Source: Bacillota bacterium (lineage in GTDB: Bacteria; Bacillota; UBA994; UBA5500). From it: DNA of 29,949 nt. The stretch covers positions 1 through 29,949 of the forward strand of contig JAEZJZ010000013.1 in NCBI GenBank assembly GCA_023436245.1, read 5' to 3'. Of this stretch, positions 6,711 through 14,261 are shown piece after piece. Numbering within the stretch: the first letter of the stretch is position 1; the number at the start of each line of letters is the position of its first letter. The translations under genes were made by a program, and so were the position numbers. The notes below the pieces were generated by a model that was given only the letters and a program-made list of their open reading frames with translations, was not told where the DNA came from and did no database searches.

Positions 6711-9170
6711 ATGGAATTCACCAGAAAAGTCTTGATTGTTGGCGGAGTTGCTGGAGGCGCGTCAGCGGCCGCCAGACTGCGGCGTCTGGATGAGCGCGCG
6801 GAGATTATTGTGTTTGAGCGGGGAGAGCATATCTCTTTCGCGAACTGTGGCCTACCATACTATATCGGTGGCGAGATCAGGGAGAAGTCTGCGCTCACCC
6901 TGCAGACGCCAGCGAGCTTCAAAGCTCGCTTCAACGTCGAGGTTCGCACCAGGAACGAGGTCATTGCCATCGACCCCAAGCTAAAATCCGTTGCAGTCAG
7001 GAATCTCGCCACGGGAGAGACCTATCGGGAATCTTATGATCAGCTTGTCTTGTCCATGGGAGCAGAGCCGATCAAGCCGAACATCGAAGGGATTAGCTCG
7101 GACAGGGTCTTCACTCTGCGCAACATTCCTGACACCTATAGAATCAAAGAGTACGTGGACGCAGCCAAACCGAAGAGCGCGGCGGTGGTCGGTGCCGGAT
7201 TCATCGGCGTGGAAATGGCGGAGAATTTGCAGCAGGCAGGTCTCTGCGTCAGTCTGATCGATATCGCTGATCAAGTGATTCCTACCATTGACTACGACAT
7301 GGCTGGCGATGTGCACCGGCACCTAGAGAGTAAGGGAGTGAGGCTGCTCTTAGGAAACACAGTCCGTTCTATTCGGGGACACGGCGTGTCTTTGAAGGTT
7401 GGTCTGAACAGTGGGGAGATTGATGCAGATATGCTGATCATGGCGGTCGGCGTGCGCCCGGAGACCGCCATCGCCAAGGCAGCTGGCATCGCCCTGAATG
7501 AGCGAGGCTCGATCATCGTGGATGCCGGGATGCATACTTCTGTGGACGACATCTATGCCGTGGGCGATGCAGTTGAGGTCACCGACTTCGTCACCGGGCA
7601 CAAGGCCTTCATCCCGCTGGCCGGTCCTGCCAACAAGCAGGGCAGAATCGCCGCCGACAACATCTGCGGTCTGGACAGCGTCTACACTGGGACGCAAGGT
7701 TCTTCAGTCGTGAAGGTGTTCGACCTGACTGTAGCTTCTACCGGCATCAACGAGAAGACAGCCAAACGACTGGGGTTGGACTATGACAAGGCCTTTACCT
7801 ACTCGTCCAATCATGCCAGCTACTATCCCGGAGCGGTGAACATGTCGATCAAGACCATCTTTGAACGCCAAACAGGCAGAGTTCTCGGCGCACAGGTTGT
7901 CGGTTATGAAGGTGCAGATAAGCGATGCGACGTGCTTGCCACTGCTATTCGCGCCGGGATGACTGCCTTTGACTTGACCAAGTTGGAGCTCTGCTATGCT
8001 CCACCGTTCGGCTCTGCCAAGGACCCGGTGAACATGGCTGGCTTCGTGATCGAGAACCTGCTCACTGGCAAGTTCAAGCAGTTCCATTGGCATGATGTTC
8101 CGAATCTGCCGCGAGACGGCAGCGTGACTCTGCTCGATACCCGCACGGCACTCGAGTTCCAAAACGGCCACATTGACGGATTCCGCAACATTCCCTTGGA
8201 TCATCTCCGCTCCAGACTGGGTGAGCTCGATCCAGCCAGGCCGGTTTACGTCACCTGCCAGATTGGGCTGCGCGGCTACGTCGCCGCTCGGCTGTTGGCA
8301 CAGCATGGTTATGATGTCCAGAACCTGAGCGGAGGTTATCGGTTATATCACTCCATTTTCGGCTCGCATGCCGAGAAGCAGACCGCGGGCAGAGTGAACC
8401 CCGATACGCAGCTGCCCCTCCCGGTCGACGCCGAAGCCCACCCAGGAAAGCGCATCAACATCGACGCCTGCGGCATGCAATGCCCTGGCCCGATCGTCAA
8501 GCTCTCGGCGGCGTTGAGCGAGGCGTCTGTCGGCGATGTCGTCGAGATTTCCACAACCGATCCTGCCTTCGCCGGCGACCTGGAGGGGTTCTGCCGCCGT
8601 ACCGGCAACACCCTAATCGGCACAGAAAGCAGCAAAGGCATTGCCTTAGCCAGAGTCCAGAAAGGTAATCGGCCACCTGAATCCTGCGGGGGGACCACGA
8701 AGGACAAGAAGAACATCATCATCTTTTCCGGAGACCTGGACAAGGCAATCGCGTCCTTCATTATCGCCAATGCAGCCGCGGCCATGGGGCGACAGGTGAG
8801 CATGTTCTTCACCTTCTGGGGGCTGAATATTCTGCGCCGGCCGGAAAAGGTGAGGGTGAAGAAGGACTTTATCTCCTGGATGTTCGGCATGATGATGCCA
8901 CGCGGGTCAAGAAAGCTCGCTCTCTCCAAGATGAACATGGCGGGCATGGGGGCCAAGCTGATTCGCGGCGTGATGCAGCACAAGAACGTGGACAGCATTG
9001 AAGACCTGATCAAGCTGGCCCAGACAAACGGTGTTGAGCTGATCGCCTGCTCCATGAGCATGGACGTGATGGGCATCAAGCCGGAAGAGCTGCTTGACGG
9101 GGTGAAGCTGGCTGGGGCTGCCGCCATGCTTGCCAACGCTGAAGAATCGGACATGTCGCTCTTCATCTAG
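6711..9170 (+). CDS. Four-domain fusion: CoA-disulfide-reductase-like flavoprotein, rhodanese, TusA, DsrE2
   Basis: The 819-residue protein combines four thiol and sulfur-handling domains. Residues 1-450 are a pyridine-nucleotide-disulfide oxidoreductase with the FAD-binding VGGVAGGASAAARLRR, the single redox cysteine Cys46 in SFANCGLPYY (the CoA-disulfide reductase/NADH oxidase signature), and an NAD-binding GAGFIGVEMAENL. Residues about 470-555 are a rhodanese with Cys516 in CQIGLRG. Residues about 578-650 are a TusA domain with CGMQCPGP (Cys591). Residues about 665-819 are a DsrE2-type domain with ACSMSMDVMG (Cys780). The four cysteines suggest persulfide reduction or relay within one chain, such as polysulfide or CoA-persulfide metabolism. 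The start is ATG at 6711, after AGGAGGAG. It is monocistronic, with a terminator at 9199-9235. Similar fusions are known in Bacillota. Confidence 0.93.
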   Translation: MEFTRKVLIVGGVAGGASAAARLRRLDERAEIIVFERGEHISFANCGLPYYIGGEIREKSALTLQTPASFKARFNVEVRTRNEVIAIDPKLKSVAVRNLATGETYRESYDQLVLSMGAEPIKPNIEGISSDRVFTLRNIPDTYRIKEYVDAAKPKSAAVVGAGFIGVEMAENLQQAGLCVSLIDIADQVIPTIDYDMAGDVHRHLESKGVRLLLGNTVRSIRGHGVSLKVGLNSGEIDADMLIMAVGVRPETAIAKAAGIALNERGSIIVDAGMHTSVDDIYAVGDAVEVTDFVTGHKAFIPLAGPANKQGRIAADNICGLDSVYTGTQGSSVVKVFDLTVASTGINEKTAKRLGLDYDKAFTYSSNHASYYPGAVNMSIKTIFERQTGRVLGAQVVGYEGADKRCDVLATAIRAGMTAFDLTKLELCYAPPFGSAKDPVNMAGFVIENLLTGKFKQFHWHDVPNLPRDGSVTLLDTRTALEFQNGHIDGFRNIPLDHLRSRLGELDPARPVYVTCQIGLRGYVAARLLAQHGYDVQNLSGGYRLYHSIFGSHAEKQTAGRVNPDTQLPLPVDAEAHPGKRINIDACGMQCPGPIVKLSAALSEASVGDVVEISTTDPAFAGDLEGFCRRTGNTLIGTESSKGIALARVQKGNRPPESCGGTTKDKKNIIIFSGDLDKAIASFIIANAAAAMGRQVSMFFTFWGLNILRRPEKVRVKKDFISWMFGMMMPRGSRKLALSKMNMAGMGAKLIRGVMQHKNVDSIEDLIKLAQTNGVELIACSMSMDVMGIKPEELLDGVKLAGAAAMLANAEESDMSLFI

Positions 9171-9198
9171 CGGTTTCCAGCAGACTGTTGCGTGGCAG

Positions 9199-9235
9199 GG
9201 CGGCAGTGGGGACGCTTCCCCTAGTGCCGCCTTTT
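9199..9235 (+). terminator. Intrinsic terminator after the four-domain fusion gene
   Basis: GGCGGCA (9199-9205) pairs with TGCCGCC (9225-9231) and an inner GGGG/CCCC pair extends the stem. TTTT follows at 9232-9235. It begins 29 bases after the stop codon. Confidence 0.85.
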
Positions 9236-9331
9236 CCTTCCTTATGCGGAAGGCGCAGGCAACCGCCGCGTTCTGCCTTCTTCAGCGCGGAATTATGGGT
9301 GCGCCTGGCAGATATGGGCGGTCCATTGAGA

Positions 9332-9360
9332 TTGCGTCAGACGCCAGATCCTGTTATGCT
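9332..9360 (+). promoter_or_regulatory. Promoter of the leader peptide/mef-like unit
   Basis: TTGCGT (9332-9337), a 17-base spacer and TATGCT (9355-9360) are preceded by the extended -10 TGT. Transcription would start near 9367, about 38 bases before the leader ATG and nearly 300 bases before the efflux gene. The transcript therefore has a long regulatory leader. Confidence 0.65.
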
Positions 9361-9404
9361 GAAGCGGTAACCAAATTCTCAGTCTGATAGGAGGATGCAG
9401 CGCC

Positions 9405-9428
9405 ATGTATTCTATTCGCTGGAGATAA
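9405..9428 (+). CDS. Seven-residue leader peptide MYSIRWR (putative macrolide-sensing stall peptide)
   Basis: ATG-TAT-TCT-ATT-CGC-TGG-AGA-TAA encodes MYSIRWR. It has a full AGGAGG ribosome binding site at 9389-9394, ten bases upstream. The peptide ends in Arg-Trp-Arg, an example of the +X+ motif at which macrolide-bound ribosomes stall (Arg-Leu-Arg in ErmDL; the known mef leader MTASMRLR ends the same way). The stop codon overlaps the 5' arm of a terminator hairpin (9425-9489), and the next gene encodes a Mef-like pump. Stalling with Trp in the P site and the AGA codon in the A site would place the ribosome over that arm. The frame, binding site and hairpin are seen directly. Drug-dependent stalling is inferred from the ErmDL and Mef precedents. 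Confidence 0.8.
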   Translation: MYSIRWR

Positions 9429-9489
9429 GCACGCAATAAGGAATGAGGTCACCATTTCCGAAATGGGCTTCTTTTGCGTGCTTATTTTT
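9425..9489 (+). terminator. Leader attenuator terminator upstream of the mef-like gene
   Basis: ATAAGCACGCAA (9425-9436) is perfectly complementary to TTGCGTGCTTAT (9474-9485), and the T-run continues to 9489. The loop holds a smaller hairpin, CCATTT-CCG-AAATGG (9452-9466). The 5' arm starts inside the last codon of the leader peptide, so a ribosome paused there would prevent the terminator from forming and let transcription reach the efflux gene. Confidence 0.85.
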
Positions 9490-9515
9490 GGCGACTCGAG
9501 CATGGACTTGATGGA

Positions 9516-9604
9516 GCAGCTTCAGGGCTGCTTCCTATCTGTCCCCATTCTCGCAGCGTTGTGCTGCCTGAAGCTCGCTTCGCGGGGTGATGGCTGCATT
9601 TTTT
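9516..9604 (+). promoter_or_regulatory. Second structured leader segment with a T-run
   Basis: AGCTTCAGG (9518-9526) can pair with CCTGAAGCT (9567-9575). GCAGC (9553-9557) can pair either with GCTGC at 9563-9567 or with GCTGC at 9593-9597. The last option ends directly before a six-T run (9599-9604). This could be a second terminator or an antiterminator partner in the leader of the efflux gene. The fold is proposed from visible complementarity only. Confidence 0.45.
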
Positions 9605-9661
9605 ATTGCCTTAATTCTGACCAGACACAGCAAAATGAGTCCGAATTGAGGAGGAACTGAA

Positions 9662-10912
9662 ATGAAGAAGCACACCGCCAACTGGCGAACTACCTACTTC
9701 ACGATTCTGGCCGGACAGGCCACTTCCCTGATTACCAGCGCCATCTTGCAGATGGCGATCATCTTCTACATCACGGACAGAACCGGGTCTGCGCTGATGC
9801 TCTCTCTTGCATCCCTGGTGGGCTTCCTGCCCTACGCAGTGTTTGGCCCGTTCATCGGCGTACTGGTAGACCGCTATGACCGCAAGTTGATCATGATCGC
9901 AGCGGATTTGCTGATTGCAGCGGCGGCCGGGGCCATGGCAGTTGCCGCGCTGTATGTTGAATTGCCGATTTGGCTGATCATGCTGGTGTTGTTTATTCGT
10001 AGTCTGGGAACTGCCTTTCATGCCCCGGCCCTGAGTGCTGCCACCCCGTTGCTGGTGCCGCAGCAGCAATTGACGAAGTGCGCAGGTTACAGTCAGTCAC
10101 TGCAGTCACTGAGTTACATCATCAGCCCGGCTATCGGCGCGCTGCTCTACTCAGCCTGGAGAATTGAGGCCATCATCGCGCTTGACATCATCGGTGCACT
10201 GATCGCCAGCGCAACTGTGGCCAGCGTGTCTATTCCGAAGCCGGAGCGGCTGGCTGATCAAGCTGCTGCTCGAGGCGGTATTCTGGAGGAAATGCGGGCG
10301 GGGTTTGCTGTCCTGCGAGAGAACAGGGGGCTGTTCACCTTGCTTCTGGTTGGCGCGGCGTACATGTTCATCTACATGCCGATCAACGCACTGTTCCCTT
10401 TGATGAGCATGGGCCACTTTTCTGGAACCCCGATGCACGCATCCATCGTGGAGATTGCCTATGCCAGCGGGATGATGGGCGGAGGGCTGTTGCTGGGCAC
10501 ATGGGGCGGCTTCAGTCGGCGGACATACACGATCTCGGCCTCAATCCTGCTGATGGGCGTGAGTTTGACCGTCTCTGGCTTGCTTCCAGCCAGCGGGTTC
10601 GTCCTCTTCGTCGTCTGCGGAGTCGCCATGGGGCTGTCTGTACCCTTCTACAGCGGGGTGCAGACCGCACTGTTCCAGGAGAAGGTGGAGCCACAGTACC
10701 TGGGACGCGTGTTCGCCCTCACTGGGAGTGTGATCTCCCTGGCCATGCCGCTAGGGCTGGGGCTTTCTGGCCTTTTCGCGGATAGAATAGGCGTCCCCAC
10801 CTGGTTCCTGTTCTCTGGTGCCCTGATTGTCGCAATTGCGATTCTCACTGCGATCAATCCGGCCATTCGCAGCCTCGATCAGGCGCGCGAAGGCAGCGCC
10901 GGTCAGCAGTAA
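9662..10912 (+). CDS. Mef-like MFS efflux transporter (macrolide-type)
   Basis: The 416-residue protein is a 12-segment major facilitator. It closely resembles the streptococcal macrolide efflux protein MefA/MefE as I remember it. Shared stretches include GQATSLITSAILQMAIIFY, VGFLPYAVFGPFIGVLVDRY (with the DRYDRK loop-2/3 motif), LIRSLGTAFHAPAL-type text, LTKCAGYSQSLQSLSYI, YMPINALFPLMSM and GLSVPFYSGVQTALFQEK. The family exports 14- and 15-membered macrolides by proton antiport and acts in the plasma membrane. The start is ATG at 9662 with AGGAGG at 9649-9654. The unit has its own promoter, a seven-codon leader and a terminator, which indicates inducible attenuation, and it ends at the terminator around 10925-10956. 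No adjacent msr(D)/mel ABC-F gene and no mobile element is seen, so this looks like an intrinsic chromosomal member. Substrate is inferred. Confidence 0.92.
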   Translation: MKKHTANWRTTYFTILAGQATSLITSAILQMAIIFYITDRTGSALMLSLASLVGFLPYAVFGPFIGVLVDRYDRKLIMIAADLLIAAAAGAMAVAALYVELPIWLIMLVLFIRSLGTAFHAPALSAATPLLVPQQQLTKCAGYSQSLQSLSYIISPAIGALLYSAWRIEAIIALDIIGALIASATVASVSIPKPERLADQAAARGGILEEMRAGFAVLRENRGLFTLLLVGAAYMFIYMPINALFPLMSMGHFSGTPMHASIVEIAYASGMMGGGLLLGTWGGFSRRTYTISASILLMGVSLTVSGLLPASGFVLFVVCGVAMGLSVPFYSGVQTALFQEKVEPQYLGRVFALTGSVISLAMPLGLGLSGLFADRIGVPTWFLFSGALIVAIAILTAINPAIRSLDQAREGSAGQQ

Positions 10913-10914
10913 TC

Positions 10915-10961
10915 CAGTCAGCTTACGGAGCGTGTCCCTCGGGGCGCGCTCCGTTTGACTG
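10915..10961 (+). terminator. Intrinsic terminator after the mef-like gene
   Basis: ACGGAGCG (10925-10932) pairs with CGCTCCGT (10947-10954), with an inner TCCC/GGGG match. Outer CAGTCA/TGACTG arms extend the stem. A short TTT follows the core. It begins a few bases after the stop codon. Confidence 0.75.
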
Positions 10962-11007
10962 TATGGAGGATAGGCTGGCAGGAGAAGAAGCGGGCAGTGG
11001 GGAAATG

Positions 11008-11036
11008 TTGCACGGCACAATAATCCACACTATTAA
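11008..11036 (+). promoter_or_regulatory. Promoter for the epimerase/MBL genes
   Basis: TTGCAC (11008-11013), a 17-base spacer and TATTAA (11031-11036) lie 50 bases upstream of the ATG at 11086. Confidence 0.55.
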
Positions 11037-11085
11037 GGCCGCCGGCCGCTAACTGCTAGCGTGCTCGAAAGGAGAGGTGAACACG

Positions 11086-12093
11086 ATGAAGGTTCTGGTA
11101 ATTGGAGGTACGCGTTTCATCGGGCGGCATCTGGTGCCGCGATTGCTGGAAGAGGGGCATGAGGTCTATCTGTTCAACCGCGGCCAATACGCAAAGCCGG
11201 AGGAGCTAAGCGGCGTGCAGGTGATCGTAGGTGATCGCAAAGAACCGGGTCAACTGGTCGAGCGGCTGCAAGGGCGGGAGTTCGATGCGGCTATTGACAT
11301 GGTTGCCTACAATGCGGAGGACATCCGCACCAGCGTGCAAGCTTTGCAGGGCCAGGTTGGTCACTTTCTGTTCATCAGCACCCGCAGTGTTTATAAGGAG
11401 CAGGCGGTGCCAGCGCCCATTCGCGAGACGGACCGGCTGGAGGATGACCCGCGCATGGTCTACGGCTACCATAAAGCCATGGCCGAGGCCGCACTCCTAG
11501 AGGCCTGTCGTGCCAACGGCTTCCCAGCCACGGTCTTGCGTCTGCCTGCCGTCTATGGGCCGTACGATTACCAGGCACGCGAGTGGTACTTCATCAAGCG
11601 CTTCCTGGATGGACGGCAGCAGATGCTGCTGCCCGATTTTGGCTGGGGAGTCAACCAGCGTGAATATGCCGGAAACGTGGCGGATCAACTGGCCTTCTTG
11701 CTGGGCAAGCCGGCTTGCATTGGACAAGTCTACAACTCCGGACATCGCCATTTCCAAAACTTCCGCGACCTGATCCACCTGGCGGAAGAGCTTTTTGGCC
11801 GACGGGTAGAGTTGTTCGGCCTGCCGAAGGAAGAGATTCCCTGGAAGGTGCCGCTCTCGGAACCCGGCTTGTATGTGCTCTCCACCGGGAAGCTGGAGGC
11901 CTTGGGCTACTGCGAGCGTCACGACCTGCGCACGGCGCTGTTGGCTACCATTCAGTACTTCGTGCAGCACCCGGTCTCTGGGCCCTGGGTGTTTGAGAGC
12001 AGGCAGAACCGGAGTCTCTTCGACTACCAAGTAGAAAATCAGCTGATCGCGAGAGCCATGCCGCTTGCCGGTTACGTGCATCGGCACGATTAG
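11086..12093 (+). CDS. NAD-dependent epimerase/dehydratase family protein (extended/atypical SDR)
   Basis: The 335-residue protein starts MKVLVIGGTRFIGRHLVPRL, a Rossmann NAD(P)-binding loop of the form GGTxFIG. It carries a catalytic-type STRSVY strand followed by YGYHK (YxxxK) near residue 128, and a substrate-domain stretch VLRLPAVYGPYDY. GGTRFIG is typical of atypical extended SDRs related to plant CSP41 and to sugar-nucleotide epimerases, so the substrate is probably a nucleotide sugar or similar, but it cannot be fixed. The start is ATG at 11086 because AGGAGAGGTG at 11070-11079 is well placed for it; the upstream in-frame GTG at 11077 lies inside that site. The MBL-fold gene follows 73 bases later, possibly in the same transcript. 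Confidence 0.85.
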   Translation: MKVLVIGGTRFIGRHLVPRLLEEGHEVYLFNRGQYAKPEELSGVQVIVGDRKEPGQLVERLQGREFDAAIDMVAYNAEDIRTSVQALQGQVGHFLFISTRSVYKEQAVPAPIRETDRLEDDPRMVYGYHKAMAEAALLEACRANGFPATVLRLPAVYGPYDYQAREWYFIKRFLDGRQQMLLPDFGWGVNQREYAGNVADQLAFLLGKPACIGQVYNSGHRHFQNFRDLIHLAEELFGRRVELFGLPKEEIPWKVPLSEPGLYVLSTGKLEALGYCERHDLRTALLATIQYFVQHPVSGPWVFESRQNRSLFDYQVENQLIARAMPLAGYVHRHD

Positions 12094-12166
12094 TGATGAT
12101 GCTTGCACACGTAGACTAATAGGGGGAGTTGATTCTGCCCCGAGGGGCGATAAGGAGGGAACTAGG

Positions 12167-12988
12167 TTGAAGTTGACGATTCTGGCAGACAACAAGGCCG
12201 TGGTCGGTCATGGGGAATGGGGCTTCTCCGCTTTCCTGGAGGACGAGGGGTTGCGCTTGCTGTTTGACGTGGGAGAGACCGATCTATTTCAGCGGAATGC
12301 GGCCCTGCTGGGGATCGATTTGACCCGGCTGGATTACGTGGTGATTTCGCATGGGCACCACGACCACATCTGGGGGCTGCCTCACTTGGTGGCTGACTAT
12401 CTCACGCATCCGGATCTGCACAGGCCGATCGTTGTGGCCCATCCGGAAGCCTTCCTGCCGCGCGTGAACGACAAGGGCGCGGAACTCGGTAGTTTGCTCG
12501 GTGAAGCCGATCTCGGGCGGCGCTTCTCGTTACGGCTTACCTCGGAGCCTCTCTGGCTGACCGAACGGGTAGTCTGGCTGGGGCAGATCGCTCGAGATAA
12601 CGACTTCGAAGCTCCAGAGAAGCCCGGGAAGATTCTGCGCGGCGGCGAGTGGCAGACGGACCTGCTGATTGACGACTCCGCCCTGGCCATCAAGACTCGC
12701 CAGGGCCTGATTGTGCTCACCGGCTGTTCCCATTCCGGCATCTGCAACATCATCGCACAGGCGATGCGGGTCACGGGGGAGCGACGCCTGCTGGATGTCG
12801 TCGGTGGTACCCACTTGATTCAGCCGTCTGAACGTCGCATGGCAGCGACGCTGGATTATCTACGTACCGTCCAGCCGCAGGAACTGCACGCCGGGCACTG
12901 CACTTCCCTGGCCGCCAAAATCAGGTTGGCTGAGGTTGCGCAGCTGAAGGACATGTATGTCGGCCTGAGCCTGGAGTATGAAAGCTAG
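12167..12988 (+). CDS. Metallo-beta-lactamase-fold hydrolase, COG1237-like
   Basis: The 273-residue protein has the MBL metal site HGHHDHIWGLPHL (residues about 62-74), with TGCSHSGICNI (residues about 185-195) and GGTHL further on and GHCTS near the end. The TGCxHxG motif is characteristic of the COG1237 group, which is named after a methanopterin-pathway enzyme, the 7,8-dihydropterin-6-yl-methyl aminobenzene phosphate synthase. Bacterial members have no settled function, so hydrolase is the safe call. The start is TTG at 12167, six bases after AAGGAGGGA (12152-12160). An in-frame ATG at 12065 lies inside the preceding gene, has no ribosome binding site and would add a segment without family similarity. 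A hairpin at 13020-13055 follows. Confidence 0.88.
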   Translation: MKLTILADNKAVVGHGEWGFSAFLEDEGLRLLFDVGETDLFQRNAALLGIDLTRLDYVVISHGHHDHIWGLPHLVADYLTHPDLHRPIVVAHPEAFLPRVNDKGAELGSLLGEADLGRRFSLRLTSEPLWLTERVVWLGQIARDNDFEAPEKPGKILRGGEWQTDLLIDDSALAIKTRQGLIVLTGCSHSGICNIIAQAMRVTGERRLLDVVGGTHLIQPSERRMAATLDYLRTVQPQELHAGHCTSLAAKIRLAEVAQLKDMYVGLSLEYES

Positions 12989-13019
12989 CCGGCACTGCAG
13001 GAGTTGTTTCCATCAGAGC

Positions 13020-13055
13020 AAGAAAGGGACCTCATAGGATTGAGATCCCCTTCTT
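13020..13055 (+). terminator. Terminator after the MBL-fold gene
   Basis: AAGAAAGGGACCTCA (13020-13034) pairs with TGAGATCCCCTTCTT (13041-13055) with 13 of 15 positions matched and a six-base loop. It is followed by GTTGT rather than a pure T-run. Confidence 0.65.
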
Positions 13056-13206
13056 GTTGTCGTGCTCCACAAACTGAGAATATATCATGTAGTGTCCCGG
13101 ATTCACCCCCGCGCGGGGATACTGTACTTGTAGCCGTCAAGAAGGCGGTAGAATGGACTGAATGCCAGATCGCATGACTAGATTGGCCAGGTAAGGAGGC
13201 ATAGCC

Positions 13207-13674
13207 ATGATCAAACCGGAACGCAGAATCTCCGAGGCAGAGGCTCTGCGCATCTTGCGCGAGGGTACGTATGGTGTGCTGTCGACAGCGTCGACGAGCG
13301 GTGTGCCCTATGGGGTGCCGGTGAACTACTTCTATGTGGAGGCCGAGCAGGCCATCTATTTTCACTGCTTCGTGCGAGGTCGCAAGTTGGACAACATCCG
13401 GGAGAACCCGCTGGTCTCCTTTGTGGTGGTCGGCAGTGAACAGATTGTGCCAGAGAGGTTTGTCACCCACTACGAGAGTGTAATCGTCAGCGGTCGTGCC
13501 ACCCTGATCACCGATGCTGCCGAGAAGACCAGGAAACTGGTTCAGCTCTGCGAGGCGCTTGTTCCGGCATCGTTGGAGCGACGCGACCAAGTGATTCAGA
13601 AGCAACTGGCGGCAGTAATCATTGTCAAGATTGCCATTGAGGAAATCAGCGGCAAGAGAAACCAGGATGACTAG
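13207..13674 (+). CDS. NimA-like pyridoxamine 5'-phosphate oxidase-related flavin-binding protein
   Basis: The 155-residue protein has a split-barrel flavin-binding fold. An N-terminal helix (ISEAEALRILREGTYGVLST) is followed by VPYGVPVNYFYVEAEQAIYF, then HCFVRGRKLDNIRENPLVSFVVV, the pattern conserved in the NimA/PNPOx-like family. Relatives include the 5-nitroimidazole resistance proteins NimA-J and many reductases that bind FMN or F420. A role in reducing nitro compounds or protecting against them is possible but not shown. The start is ATG at 13207, after TAAGGAGGCATAGCC. A -10-like TAGAAT lies at 13149-13154, with a 12-base palindrome CCCCGCGCGGGG at 13107-13118 upstream of it. It converges on the pyrophosphatase gene with only 66 bases between them. 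Confidence 0.88.
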   Translation: MIKPERRISEAEALRILREGTYGVLSTASTSGVPYGVPVNYFYVEAEQAIYFHCFVRGRKLDNIRENPLVSFVVVGSEQIVPERFVTHYESVIVSGRATLITDAAEKTRKLVQLCEALVPASLERRDQVIQKQLAAVIIVKIAIEEISGKRNQDD

Positions 13675-13740
13675 GGTTGCTTGTCAGGAAGTGCCCTCAA
13701 CGGCCGGTGAGGCCCTCGTGATCTTGGGCAGGCAGCAGCT

Positions 13741-14244
13741 CTATTGGCTTGGATCTGAACTCCGCAGGAAATTACCCTTGGCTCTGGCCACAGCCTGCAA
13801 AGCCTCGCTGCGGTCTGCCCATCCTCGCACGGAGACTGCCTTGCCCTCCAGTTGCTTGTACTGGGAGAAGAAGTGCTCAAACTCCTTCTTCAGGTGGGAG
13901 CCCATGTCCGAGATTTCCTGCATCTCCGCAAAGCGGGGATCATTCAGCGGAACGGCGATGATTTTTTCGTCCTCGCCCTTCTCGTCGGACATCAGAAACA
14001 TTCCGATCACCCGGCAGCGAACTAGGCAGCCCGGGAAGGTGGGGTTCGCCAATAGCACCATAATGTCCAGCGGATCCCCGTCATCCGCCAACGTGTCCGG
14101 AACGAAGCCGTAATCGGCGGGGTAGAACATGGGTGAGAAAAGGGGGCGATCAAGCACAAAGACGCCTCGCTGCTTGTCATACTCATACTTATTGCTGCTG
14201 CCTTTGGGAATCTCCACAAACGCTTCGACGTAGCCATTTTCCAT
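13741..14244 (-). CDS. ppa: Inorganic pyrophosphatase, family I
   Basis: The 167-residue enzyme hydrolyses pyrophosphate to two phosphates in the cytoplasm and drives biosynthetic reactions forward. The signature DDGDPLDIMVL, containing the metal-binding aspartates, lies near residues 53-63 after YPADYGFVPDTLA. The N-terminal EIPKGSSNKYEYD and the late IIAVPLNDPRF match family I. Length is normal for bacteria. The start is set at the ATG at 14244, which has AAGGGAG nine bases upstream. An alternative ATG at 14265 would add MKKGVLQ and overlap the thioesterase stop as ATGA, but it has no well-spaced ribosome binding site. It is the second gene of a two-gene operon behind the thioesterase. Confidence 0.95.
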   Translation of the reverse strand: MENGYVEAFVEIPKGSSNKYEYDKQRGVFVLDRPLFSPMFYPADYGFVPDTLADDGDPLDIMVLLANPTFPGCLVRCRVIGMFLMSDEKGEDEKIIAVPLNDPRFAEMQEISDMGSHLKKEFEHFFSQYKQLEGKAVSVRGWADRSEALQAVARAKGNFLRSSDPSQ

Positions 14245-14261
14245 TTGCAATACTCCCTTCT

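Noticed and set aside
7704..8306. 200-codon minus-strand frame
   Set aside because: It is antisense to the flavoprotein and rhodanese part of the fusion gene and has no family similarity.
8348..9166. 272-codon minus-strand frame
   Set aside because: It lies wholly antisense to the TusA and DsrE2 domains of the fusion protein, has no recognisable domain, and has low-complexity Ser/Ile/Met-rich content typical of a shadow.
12065..12166. N-terminal extension of the MBL-fold protein
   Set aside because: The ATG at 12065 lies inside the preceding gene; AAGGAGGGA before the TTG at 12167 marks the true start.
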